Positions 53,701-60,895 of a stretch of 64,000 bases of DNA are shown here, in pieces; position 1 is the stretch's first letter; every line of letters starts with the position of its first letter. The position numbers and the translations under genes are program-made. The notes under the pieces were generated by a model. That model saw only the letters and a list, made by a program, of their open reading frames with translations, did no database searches and was not told the DNA's origin. This DNA is from Chlorogloeopsis sp038404745. Lineage in GTDB: Bacteria; Cyanobacteriota; Cyanobacteriia; Cyanobacteriales; Nostocaceae. The DNA lies in NCBI RefSeq assembly GCF_038404745.2, contig NZ_JAYKTT020000082.1:1-64000 (forward strand), written 5' to 3'.

Positions 53701-54393
53701 CTAGAACAACAAGGCTATCGAGTTTTGGCAGTTGGATCGGGACAAGAGGCGGTAGAAGAAGCAACAGCGAACAATCCCGATGCTATTATTCTTAACTTAA
53801 TGATGCCTGGTATGGACGGTTGGGAAACCTTGGCAATTCTTAAACAACAGCCACATACCCAAAACATCCCTGTAATTATTCTCAGTGGTTTATTACCCGA
53901 TGCGAGTAAAGGTCTTCCGGAAGGGGTGAGTGACTGGATTGTCAAACCTCCAAAAATCAAGTTGTTGTGCCAAGCTTTAGAAAAAGCTACTTCTCGACAA
54001 AATCAAACTCTCAAAGTGCTGATTATAGAAGACGATCAAGATTTGGCACAGGTACTCATTGCTATGTTTAATAGCCACAACATTACCACTTTTTATGCCC
54101 AAACCGGGCGAGAAGCGATACAAGTCAGCCAAAATATCATCCCTGACTTATTAGTACTGGATTTAGGATTACCAGAATGTGACGGTTTTACTGTAGTAGA
54201 TTGGCTGCGGCAGCATAACCGCCTCTGCCAAGTGCCGTTGGTTGTTTACACAGCCCGCGATCTAGATGAAAGCGATCGCGAACGATTAAGGTTAGGACAA
54301 ACCCTATTTCTCACAAAAGGACGCATCACCCCGCAGGAATTTGAGCAACGAGTGATTAATTTACTCAACCGAATGATTCGCGGCAAAGATTAA
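50746..54393 (+). CDS. hybrid histidine kinase with ethylene-receptor-like sensor, four PAS domains and two receivers
   Basis: A 1215-residue protein. Three membrane helices in residues ~25-130 match the plant ETR1 sensor: Asp35, Tyr42, Ile72, Cys75 and His79 (SDSLIALAYYSIP; FIVACGTTHLMEVW) correspond to ETR1 Asp25, Tyr32, Ile62, Cys65 and His69, each shifted by ten. A coiled coil and four PAS domains follow, each PAS ending in DISDRK or DISDRR. The kinase has His697 (VNHELRTPLTSISGA), an N-box LTNLLSNAIKF and a G-box GTGLGLAIC. REC1 has Asn1017 for Asp (IILNLMMPG); REC2 has Asp1139. Repeat DNA is inserted at ~830-855 and ~929-967. The start is the ATG at 50746 (MSELLHAFF). Confidence 0.9.
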   Translation: MSELLHAFFTSSPFIPHGHCYLWNPGLVWLHLLSDSLIALAYYSIPFTLFYFIQKRQDVPFKRIFLLFGAFIVACGTTHLMEVWTLWHPIYWLSGSIKAITALVSLYTAIILVELVPKALEIPSTAELEAANQKLQQQIAERQKAEAALRKAHDELEIRVQERTKELVKANEALQESEQQLKLALQAAKLGAWQLDLKTGELSASYQCKANFGLSSEVEFSYRMLFERIHPEDRAYVRESVSRALEQNIDYEAEYRNIWPDHSVHWILARGSAICDADGSPTRMIGVTLDISDRKRAEETLQQTTMLQRAILDSANYTIISTTVDGTILTFNRAAERLLGYTATEVVGKTTPVIIHDRNEIVQRAQQLSQELGFTIEEGFEVFVAHAILGQVDEREWTYIRKDGSRFPVLLSITALRDAHNNITGFLGIGSDISDRKQAQQALHESEQRFHVFMNNSPTVGFMKDVQGRYVYVNQRFEDIFQVKLADIRGKTDFDRFPIEVAQELSQHDQVVLSTRQTTELEETVPTPDGTLHNWLVFKFPVWDSAGQLFLGGVAIDISDRKRAEEELRHLSKALESAVEGISQLDRQGRYLKVNPAYASMLGYQSEEMIGMEWQLIVYPEDREKLSAAYQQMLTNGKSEVEARAVRKDGSVFDKQVVMVKSYEQQQFIGHYCFMKDISDRREVERLKDEFVSVVNHELRTPLTSISGALDLLASGILQTQPEDAQRMLNIAASNTDRLVRLINDILDIERIESGKIQMTKQSCDSADLIRQSVELMEEMAAQAGVTISVSSFSSHLWADPDRIIQVLTNLLSNAIKFSPPGSTIWLSAEEDAGTRGQGTGDRENIFSSSPSILFKVTDQGRGIPAEKLETVFERFGQVDASDSRQKGGTGLGLAICRSILQHHGGQIWAESTLGEGSTFFFTLPILTQEDMETRGQGDRGNVFHKFSAFHAHRLTPSSQTLSAQPPLVLECDDDPSVRVVVQTMLEQQGYRVLAVGSGQEAVEEATANNPDAIILNLMMPGMDGWETLAILKQQPHTQNIPVIILSGLLPDASKGLPEGVSDWIVKPPKIKLLCQALEKATSRQNQTLKVLIIEDDQDLAQVLIAMFNSHNITTFYAQTGREAIQVSQNIIPDLLVLDLGLPECDGFTVVDWLRQHNRLCQVPLVVYTARDLDESDRERLRLGQTLFLTKGRITPQEFEQRVINLLNRMIRGKD
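53233..53310. repeat. GACACGGGG-type repeat inserted in the HATPase domain
   Basis: GAGGACGCGGGGACAAGGGG, ACAGGGAACAGGGGACAGGG, then AAAATATTTTCTCCTCATCT, CCC. It encodes EEDAGTRGQGTGDRENIFSS between the strand IWLSAE and the G1 strand ILFKVTDQGRGIP, adding about 22 residues to the ATP-binding fold. Confidence 0.85.
53533..53645. repeat. GACACGGGG-type repeat between HATPase and receiver domains
   Basis: GAGGACATGGAAACAAGAGG, ACAAGGAGACAGGGGGAATG, the centre TTTCATAAATTCTCCGCGTT, then CACCGCCTCACCCCGTCTTC. The centre matches that at 11950-12110. It encodes the linker EDMETRGQGDRGNVFHKFSA. Confidence 0.8.
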
Positions 54394-54501
54394 GAAAGGC
54401 AGGAGGCAGAAGGCTGGAAAGTTTATATAGTAGGCTTTTTAGTTTATTTTACTACTTGGTTATTTCCACCGTATTTTACTAGTGTCAAAGTAGAGTTTAT
54501 T

Positions 54502-54882
54502 ATGACCACGAAACACATTCTCATTATTGATGATGAATATGATATTCGGGCAGTAGCTGAACTCTCCTTAAAAGCAGTAGGGGCTTGGCAGGTTTCGACT
54601 GCTGCCTCAGGCAGTGAAGGAGTAACAAAGGCTGTTGCCGAACAGCCAGATGTGATTCTTTTAGATGTAATGATGCCTGACATGGACGGAATCGCCACTT
54701 TTAAAGCATTACAAGCACATCCTGTCACCAATAAAATTCCCGTAATTCTACTGACAGCGAAGACGCAAGCTGCCGAGCAGCGGCGATTTGCCGAACTGGG
54801 AGTGCGAGCAATTATTACCAAGCCTTTCAAAGCCATGAAATTGCCTGCTCAAATTGCAGCCGCTCTCAACTGGGAGAGTTGA
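54502..54882 (+). CDS. single-domain response regulator (CheY-like)
   Basis: A 126-residue receiver: ILIIDDEYDIR (acidic pocket), Asp55 in VILLDVMMPDMDGIAT, Thr in ILLTAK, and Lys in IITKPFKAMKLPAQI. No output domain. It begins 108 bp after the ethylene-receptor-like kinase on the same strand and is a likely phosphate acceptor for it. Confidence 0.92.
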   Translation: MTTKHILIIDDEYDIRAVAELSLKAVGAWQVSTAASGSEGVTKAVAEQPDVILLDVMMPDMDGIATFKALQAHPVTNKIPVILLTAKTQAAEQRRFAELGVRAIITKPFKAMKLPAQIAAALNWES

Positions 54883-55063
54883 AAAATTTTTTCTAAATTT
54901 CTTTCATCTCCACAATTTCTGCATTTTTCAGTTTTAAAGTTAAAAGCATCCAAAAGACCAACAACTCAATCATGCTTTACCTAAGAGTGGAGAGTCAACA
55001 CCAATCATTAGGAAACTTGATAAGTTGGTTAGATTACATCCACATATTTTATATCTAAAATTT

Positions 55064-55501
55064 ATGAACAACTTAGAACTATTTCACTTTCACCTCGAAA
55101 GAGCTATATACATCTTAAAGTTTCAAGATAAACAACTAGTGGAATATTGGATAGAGCATCTACATCTGAGCCTAGATTATCAATATACAGACTCACTTTT
55201 AACAGCAGCCATATTTGAATTATCTGCTACAGATACTGATACTTGTCATTGGATATTAGATAACTTTTCTGATTGTCAACCCTATACGGATTTACTAGAC
55301 AACGTTATTAGATTTGCTATTGGTAAGCTCATTCAGCAAGGATTTATTCTTGGTCAAGACTTCAGTTTCACTGCTGAGGGAAAAATTCTTCTCAATGAAG
55401 ACACAAAAAATACTTTAATAGCAGATATTTCTGTATCAGATAATCTATTACTTGAAAAAGTCTTAATGATTCCTCAGCAAACTCCTTCACTAACAATATG
55501 A
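55064..55501 (+). CDS. hypothetical protein preceding a Mo-nitrogenase C-terminal-family gene
   Basis: A 145-residue soluble protein, largely helical (FHFHLERAIYILKFQDKQLV, EYWIEHLHLSLDYQYTDSLL, DLLDNVIRFAIGKLIQQGFI). No family is recognised. The ATG at 55064 is preferred to an alternative start at 55025. Its stop overlaps the next gene's start (ATGA), so the two are translationally coupled and probably act together. Confidence 0.7.
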   Translation: MNNLELFHFHLERAIYILKFQDKQLVEYWIEHLHLSLDYQYTDSLLTAAIFELSATDTDTCHWILDNFSDCQPYTDLLDNVIRFAIGKLIQQGFILGQDFSFTAEGKILLNEDTKNTLIADISVSDNLLLEKVLMIPQQTPSLTI

Positions 55502-55794
55502 TGTCAACTAATACATTCATTGCAAACACTTTTGTCAATTTATTCTTGCACCCAGTTCGCCAACAGCTTAAATCTCTAAAAATAGAAGACTACAAATTTG
55601 CACGCTTACTCTGCCAAATTATTCCTGCTAGTTGCCCATTTGAACGAGAAATAAAACTTTGTAAACGTACTATTCTCTATATTCCTCCTCTATGTAAACT
55701 CAATCCTTTCTACGAACAGTTAGTTGAACTTCGTTTTCGAGCTTTAACTTATTTAGCAGATTGTCATGGTGAAGATGTAACAATATATTGTTAA
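55498..55794 (+). CDS. Mo-dependent nitrogenase C-terminal domain family protein
   Basis: A 98-residue protein. HPVRQQLKSLKIEDYKFARL, LCQIIPASCPFEREIKL, and ILYIPPLCKLNPFYEQLVEL, FRALTYLADCHGEDV give the cyanobacterial family named after the C-terminal extension of some Mo-nitrogenase proteins. The conserved cysteines (LCQ, SCPF, LCKL, ADCH, YC) hint at metal binding. The function is unknown. Two ATGs (55498, 55501) are possible. No nif gene adjoins it. Confidence 0.85.
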   Translation: MMSTNTFIANTFVNLFLHPVRQQLKSLKIEDYKFARLLCQIIPASCPFEREIKLCKRTILYIPPLCKLNPFYEQLVELRFRALTYLADCHGEDVTIYC

Positions 55795-55834
55795 CAGTAA
55801 AGAAAATCACTATTTTTTTCTGAAGTAAAATTGT

Positions 55835-57811
55835 CTAGTTTCGATTGATTTGACTAAAAAAATTCTCAAAACTTTGGAGTTTTTGTTGTAATTCCTCAGG
55901 CATAGAGTAGGAGCGAACTTCTACATTTGAGACGGTGTAATCATAGACTTTAGGCGAATTGAAGTTTGGTTCTATCCACTGTCCGTTGTCACCCGTGTAA
56001 GATTTCCACTTTTCTATATCAGTTGCTGGAGAGCCAGGAACGGATGGATAATCTGGCTCTAATAGAAAAGACTTGAGTTTCGGAGCCCAATAAGTGTTAT
56101 TGGATGATTCATAGTTATTCTGAAACACCGAAGTATACATCCTATTATTTCCAGTGTTGGCAAAGAACAACATCTGGTTTGATGTTTCTGAAGAAATCAA
56201 TGAATTTCGGATAGTGAGCGGCCCTACCCCAACGGGAATATCGCTAATTTTTTGTACTTCTCCAAGATGATAAGCAGTGGAATTAGAGTAGTATCGGGAT
56301 GCTCCCACAAGAGAAATTTGATTGGGATTATTGGTAATAACCGAATCTAAAATCGTTATATTTTGAGCATTGCTGATATCAATTCCTGCCCTATGTCTAG
56401 AGTCAGAGATAAAAGAGTTCTTGACAAGAAACGGCCCCGGCGAAGCCTCTAGAAACAATCCTGCTGAGTTTTTTACTGCAACAAAGTTATCAATGACTAC
56501 ATTATTATTTTCGTGATCGAACCACATCCCACTTGTAAAGTTTCCGATCGCCTGCTGATCTTTGAACAGCACATTTTTAGCGAAGTGATGTTTTGCCCCA
56601 CTGATTGCCCAGCCTCTCCAACCCGAAAGATTGCCACGCCAGTTATTGAAGTTTGTACTATTTCCAATCCACAGCCCATTTACCATATTGTCTGTTGATG
56701 CACCCATAAAGCCGTTGTAGTTAAAGACACTATTTTTTACAGTTACATCTTGGGTTTTGAACAAATAAAGTCCTTGGTAATTATTCCATTCAAAGCGGCA
56801 TTGGTCTATTAAAATATTCCGGTTAATCAAGGACTGTTGATTATTCCACTCTTCACCAAATATCACGGCAGCAGTTCCACCCAACGTACCTACTGAATGC
56901 CGAAATGAAATATTTCGTAGGACTACATTACGCACTTGGTAAAACCGCATCAAGAATGGATGCACCCCTACTTCGATGGTTGCATTTTTAAAGTTGACAT
57001 TGCTATTCGGGAGAAGATACAGAAAATCTCCGTTTTCACTCTTTTCAGCAACACCAAAACTCCCAGAGTGAAGCAGTGCTTCTTGAGGCTCTACAAATCC
57101 CAAGTACTCATAACTACCAGTACCTCGGAAAGTGTTAGGGAATGTATAGTTATATTTTTCAAGTAATACTTGTCTTTGTTGTCTGCCATTTACAAAGACA
57201 AGTTCCCTTCTATGTGCAAGTATGTTCTTTGGCCCATATTTACCGTACGGCCCACCATGATTACCAAAATCATAATTCCAAGGCATACGATATATCAAGC
57301 CTTTGTCAGTTTTAATTGCTGGTGTCCATGCAGAGAGCGGTACTAGCTCAGAACCCTTAATGACTGTAGGCGTACTCCCCTGTCCTTCAATTACTAACAC
57401 TACTCCATCTGGAACTTTTGGAAAGCGGTAATCTATTTTGAGTGAACCTTCACGATAGACATCGGGACTCAGTGCTATTTTCGTTGAGACACCCTGTGAC
57501 AAATATCCTCTAGCCTTTTCTAATGCTGCACCTATTGTTAAGAGTGGATTTTTTTGACTGCCATCGTTAGTGTCAGATGCTTCCATACTCTTGGATACAT
57601 AGATAACTTGAGATACTTTTGATTCATCTACGTTAGCGCCAGTTATCTTAGTAGCATCAGTACTTTTGAGAGATTGAGCTCCTAGCTCGATAAAATCTTG
57701 AATAGTGAGATTTGAGCCATCAGTTTGACCTTCGCTTTGAGCTATTCCTTTGATTGGATAAACTACAGTTCCAATCAATACTAAAAATATTAGATACATC
57801 CTATGTATCAT
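55835..57811 (-). CDS. secreted right-handed beta-helix protein
   Basis: A 658-residue protein. A signal peptide (YLIFLVLIGTVVYPIKGIAQ) starts at the ATG at 57811, which has GGAGG seven bases before it; the frame open to 57871 is not needed. From ~60 (VIYVSKSMEASDTNDGSQKNP, LLTIGAALEKARGYL) it shows the lead-in of pectate-lyase-like parallel beta-helices. Repeated coils (NRNILIDQCRFEWNNYQGLY, TVKNSVFNYNGFMGAS, VVIDNFVAVKNSAGLFLEAS, ITILDSVITNN) follow. It may be a polysaccharide lyase or binding protein; the catalytic residues cannot be assigned by eye. It is monocistronic. Confidence 0.85.
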   Translation of the reverse strand: MIHRMYLIFLVLIGTVVYPIKGIAQSEGQTDGSNLTIQDFIELGAQSLKSTDATKITGANVDESKVSQVIYVSKSMEASDTNDGSQKNPLLTIGAALEKARGYLSQGVSTKIALSPDVYREGSLKIDYRFPKVPDGVVLVIEGQGSTPTVIKGSELVPLSAWTPAIKTDKGLIYRMPWNYDFGNHGGPYGKYGPKNILAHRRELVFVNGRQQRQVLLEKYNYTFPNTFRGTGSYEYLGFVEPQEALLHSGSFGVAEKSENGDFLYLLPNSNVNFKNATIEVGVHPFLMRFYQVRNVVLRNISFRHSVGTLGGTAAVIFGEEWNNQQSLINRNILIDQCRFEWNNYQGLYLFKTQDVTVKNSVFNYNGFMGASTDNMVNGLWIGNSTNFNNWRGNLSGWRGWAISGAKHHFAKNVLFKDQQAIGNFTSGMWFDHENNNVVIDNFVAVKNSAGLFLEASPGPFLVKNSFISDSRHRAGIDISNAQNITILDSVITNNPNQISLVGASRYYSNSTAYHLGEVQKISDIPVGVGPLTIRNSLISSETSNQMLFFANTGNNRMYTSVFQNNYESSNNTYWAPKLKSFLLEPDYPSVPGSPATDIEKWKSYTGDNGQWIEPNFNSPKVYDYTVSNVEVRSYSMPEELQQKLQSFENFFSQINRN

Positions 57812-58023
57812 TACAACCTCCACTCTTGATCTAGTAAAGATTTCATTTTTTTGTTTTAAAAAAATAACCACATGAGTAAAACATGATTAAAGTCTTAGTT
57901 GCAATAACTTATATCTGCAACCAACAGTCAAAACAATTATGAAAACTATTAAAATTAGTCTAAATATTATTCAAAATTTACTGGCTCAATTGTTCTCAAA
58001 ATCAATTTTGACCAATAATTATT

Positions 58024-58059
58024 AATCAAAAATGACTATTGATAGAGTCATTTTTGATT
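58024..58059. repeat. perfect 14-bp inverted repeat, AT-rich
   Basis: AATCAAAAATGACT and AGTCATTTTTGATT with an 8-nt loop ATTGATAG, ~210 bp upstream of the beta-helix gene start. It could be an operator for a dimeric regulator or an RNA hairpin. Confidence 0.7.
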
Positions 58060-58740
58060 TTGCTAAACTATTTTGATTAAATTAGTTTTTAATTAACCAA
58101 AATTCGCTAAAAAATAAATTTATAGCTCCAAAATCATAATAGAACTAAATCGAAAGTGCTAATGAGCTACTAGATAATGGAGAGTAAACATACATTTTTG
58201 CTATTACACATTTCATGCTAATAAATAAGCTGCATATTATGTACTGCTTTTATTTTTATTGCTTTTGTTTACAATTTAGCTTTACTTGCAGCTAAAGTCT
58301 TCCGTGATTATTACAGCCTATTTTTTTATGCAAAATTACCTATATATACAGATTTCAGTCAAATTTAGTGGAGATTAGCTTGACAAGATAGACTATTTCT
58401 ATCTTTTGTTTGGGTTTTCTTGTATTCCAGTCATTTCATTTTTAGATAACTGAGTTTAGCAATCAGATCTCTTGCTGTGAGAGGTGTTTTAACCTTATCT
58501 ACAAGGGTTTGAGTGAGATAGTTGATTTGTATAATGATGAAAATTTGAACTTTACTCGTCTTTAATTTAGTTTGCTGCTTTACCCAACTTCTATATTGCA
58601 TATATCAGGATAAACCACTAATTGACGAATATAAGACGTAACAATACAACTTCTGAAGTGGGAACTATCTCAAGTATTAAGGTAATTTAATATACTAAAG
58701 ACTACGAAATATTACTTAAAGAGAGAAAGATATCATAAGA

Positions 58741-58765
58741 AAACACGATCGCACGCTTGCGATCG
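58741..58765 (-). terminator. HIP1-based hairpin after the ArsC-like gene
   Basis: CGATCGCA and TGCGATCG form an 8-bp stem with loop CGCT, followed on the minus strand by TGTTTTCTT. It is ~50 bp after the stop of the ArsC-like gene. On the plus strand it is followed by AATTTTTTT, so it could work both ways. Confidence 0.5.
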
Positions 58766-58815
58766 CGAATTTTTTTAGCAGCTAGTTTGGGTTTAAGTGT
58801 TTGAACTATGTACAA

Positions 58816-59298
58816 TTAATGATTGCAAGAACCTTGCTTTGGCTCGTGTTCATTGTGGTGATGTCCATGTCCGTGCTTGTGAGAACAGCTTTGCAAGTCT
58901 TGTTCGATCAGCTTTTCTGTAATTTCCTTTAAAGTCGCATCCTTAGGCTTTAGCCCAATCCAAGCATCAACCGTCTCGGTATCGAAACCTATCTCGCAGC
59001 GATCGCCTACTTGCATCAAAGGACGGCGAATTAACAATGGATCTTTGAGCATTAACAATAAAGCGGTTTCAGCATCAACTTGTTCGGGTACTAACTCGCC
59101 CGATTGCACTCGTGGAGCCGCGCGATTAAACCATTCCGATACAGGGCGATCGCCAAAAAATGAGCGCAAACGCTCAATAGTCCAAGGTTCTGCGAGTATA
59201 TTGTAGGCAATCACTTCATGACCGGCAGCTGTAAGTAGAGTTTTTTGTTTAGTATTGTTCTTACAACCTGGTTTTTCATAAAAAATTACCCTTGCCAT
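58816..59298 (-). CDS. ArsC/Spx-like nitrogenase-associated protein with His-rich tail
   Basis: A 160-residue thioredoxin-fold protein of the ArsC superfamily. VIFYEKPGCKNNTKQKTLL holds the single active-site-like Cys. LRSFFGDRPVSEWFN and DPLLIRRPLMQVGDRCEIGF follow the pattern of the nitrogenase-associated subfamily. Residues ~135-160 are a metal-binding-like tail (SCSHKHGHGHHHNEHEPKQG, SCNH). It may bind Ni, Zn or Cu or help cofactor supply; direct evidence is lacking. A HIP1 hairpin terminates it. Confidence 0.85.
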   Translation of the reverse strand: MARVIFYEKPGCKNNTKQKTLLTAAGHEVIAYNILAEPWTIERLRSFFGDRPVSEWFNRAAPRVQSGELVPEQVDAETALLLMLKDPLLIRRPLMQVGDRCEIGFDTETVDAWIGLKPKDATLKEITEKLIEQDLQSCSHKHGHGHHHNEHEPKQGSCNH

Positions 59299-59337
59299 TA
59301 CAGTAACTCCTACTGGTTTGAAGAATAGAAAATCAAT

Positions 59338-59400
59338 GTCAGTTACCAGTTATCAGTTATCAGTTACCAATTAATAACTGTTTACTGTTGACTGTTCACT
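59338..59400. repeat. short tandem repeats (CAGTTAC/CAGTTAT)
   Basis: CAGTTACCAGTTATCAGTTA, TCAGTTACC heptamers followed by CTGTTTACTGTTGACTGTTC. Short tandemly repeated heptamers of this kind are typical of heterocystous cyanobacteria. They lie between the cupin and ArsC-like genes. Confidence 0.7.
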
Positions 59401-59476
59401 GAAAATTACTCACCTAATTAAATTTTAATTAAAAAATAAAATTATTTTACTAATAATAATTATTGCTATTTAGTAA

Positions 59477-60088
59477 CTAGAAATTTCTAGCAGTATGAGT
59501 TATCAAATTATACTCAAATCGCTGGTTGGGGTCAGTTTCTCCATACAGATTAAAAGTAACAGTTGGTTCATTACCTATTGCTTCTACACTATGAATTGCA
59601 TCAGGTGTGAAGCAAATTATATCACCTGGAAATAAAGTTAATTCTCCTGTTTGTTCAATTTGATCCGGTAATTCTGGATTAGAATTACGTCGCCAAAAAG
59701 TATTTTTTTCTTGTCCTTTTAATACTGCAACCAGTCCCCAAGTACCGTGATTATGAATATTAGAAGTTGTTTCTGGTGCAAATGTCACTGTTTGTACTGT
59801 AAAGGGAAAACCTAATTCATCATAGAGGAGTAAAACCGAAGTACCAGTTTGAGGACAAGGTTCTAAATATTGGCTTTGTACCCAGTAAGAATTAACAATT
59901 AATCGTCTTACTAGCATTTGAATCTCTGGTAAACGACTGGCTTCGTTTTCTACATTTTGCAGAACATCTTCTAATTCAGTTAAAAATCTGTAAAGGCGAT
60001 AATTATCCCTTAGTAAATCCCACGCTCTCATAGATTTACAGATTTGATAATTTCCATCCCCAGTGACAAGCCAATTTTTTCCTTGCAT
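59477..60088 (-). CDS. cupin-fold protein (cysteine-dioxygenase-like)
   Basis: A 203-residue protein. A helical N-terminal half (LRDNYRLYRFLTELEDVLQN, LVRRLIVNSYWVQSQYLE) precedes a cupin: SNIHNHGTWGLVAVLKGQEK carries the His-x-His and the later Glu of motif 1, and GDIICFTPDAIHSVE the motif 2 His. The overall order resembles cysteine dioxygenase-type cupins, but the substrate is not certain. It is on the same strand as cta genes and the ArsC-like gene but separated by repeats. Confidence 0.8.
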   Translation of the reverse strand: MQGKNWLVTGDGNYQICKSMRAWDLLRDNYRLYRFLTELEDVLQNVENEASRLPEIQMLVRRLIVNSYWVQSQYLEPCPQTGTSVLLLYDELGFPFTVQTVTFAPETTSNIHNHGTWGLVAVLKGQEKNTFWRRNSNPELPDQIEQTGELTLFPGDIICFTPDAIHSVEAIGNEPTVTFNLYGETDPNQRFEYNLITHTARNF

Positions 60089-60129
60089 ATTTTTGAAGGT
60101 ATAGTATATAAGAGAAGGCAGAGGGCAGA

Positions 60130-60226
60130 AGGGAAGTTAGGTAATAGGGGATAGGGGACAGGAGACAGATGAGTTTAATTGTCCTTTTCCCTGCCCTGAT
60201 GTACGCACCTCAGTAAAGGCTACTTA
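60130..60226. repeat. G-rich/C-rich repeat plus TACGCACCTCAG element, copy 2
   Basis: GGGGATAGGGGACAGGAGAC, a short AT centre, CTTTTCCCTGCCC, then TACGCACCTCAGTAAAGGCT at 60202-60221. Same composite as 26743-26862. Confidence 0.6.
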
Positions 60227-60241
60227 CAAGAGAGATTAAAT

Positions 60242-60790
60242 TTACTCATCATCATCTTCTGGTGGGCGTGTCAAAATATCAAATAACAGTCCAGCACCAA
60301 AATCATGCTTATCATCAATTTCTTTGATTTGAGTACATATTTTTTTTGCTTTCTCTATTTCTCCCAATTTCGCTAATACCAATCCCGAAGCGGCACAAGA
60401 GTTTAAATACATCCGGATTTCTGAGTCTTCTTTACGATTAGCTAATATTGGTTTTAGCTGTTCCCAATTATCTGGCAAATTTTCTGACTTTTTAATTTTA
60501 TCAATTACTTTAATTGCTATTTTTAATGCCATAGAATAATTGTTTTTGTAATAAAAGTATCTATATGCTGCTACCAAAACATCTATTTGTTCTCCAGTTT
60601 TGGCTAAGGCTTGATTGATATAATTTTCAGATACAGAGGAGTTTTCCCAGTTTTCTGCTGCTAATATCAATAAACTTTTGATATTCTCTGGTACTTTAAA
60701 CCATGAAAATTTTTCTGCATCCACTTGATATAAATCTCCTTTGTATATAATTCTTGCACTCCTACCGACAGCCACCAGGCAAGCCCACAA
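60242..60790 (-). CDS. hypothetical TPR-like protein, start uncertain
   Basis: A frame of 182 codons with helical, TPR-like content (NYINQALAKTGEQIDVLVAA, YRYFYYKNNYSMALKIAIKV, ASGLVLAKLGEIEKAKKICT). No ATG occurs before residue ~86; only TTG (60790) or GTG starts are possible. A REP palindrome begins four bases upstream of the TTG, so insertion may have removed the native start. GDLYQVDAEKFSWFKVPENI is near the N terminus. The family is not recognised. It may be 5'-truncated. Confidence 0.6.
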   Translation of the reverse strand: MWACLVAVGRSARIIYKGDLYQVDAEKFSWFKVPENIKSLLILAAENWENSSVSENYINQALAKTGEQIDVLVAAYRYFYYKNNYSMALKIAIKVIDKIKKSENLPDNWEQLKPILANRKEDSEIRMYLNSCAASGLVLAKLGEIEKAKKICTQIKEIDDKHDFGAGLLFDILTRPPEDDDE

Positions 60791-60793
60791 ACC

Positions 60794-60845
60794 CTCGTTA
60801 CCAGGTTGAACCTGGTAACGAGAACTAGAGCCTCTGGCTCTTCTT
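60794..60845. repeat. bipartite REP element
   Basis: A palindrome with two 14-bp arms (CTCGTTACCAGGTT and AACCTGGTAACGAG) around one G at 60794-60822. Six bases later comes the hairpin AGAGCC-TCT-GGCTCT. The same two-part design is at 42786-42838 near the RAYT gene. Confidence 0.85.
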
Positions 60846-60895
60846 GAGAAAAAGGAAATAGGTTACAGGATACAGGTTACAGTTTTCCCTGTTCC

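Larger units (their letters stand above)
57812..58815. other. ~1-kb AT-rich region
   Basis: Contains the long hairpin 58024-58059 and the terminator-like hairpin 58746-58765. No protein gene was seen. The promoter of the beta-helix gene must lie in its left part. Confidence 0.45.
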
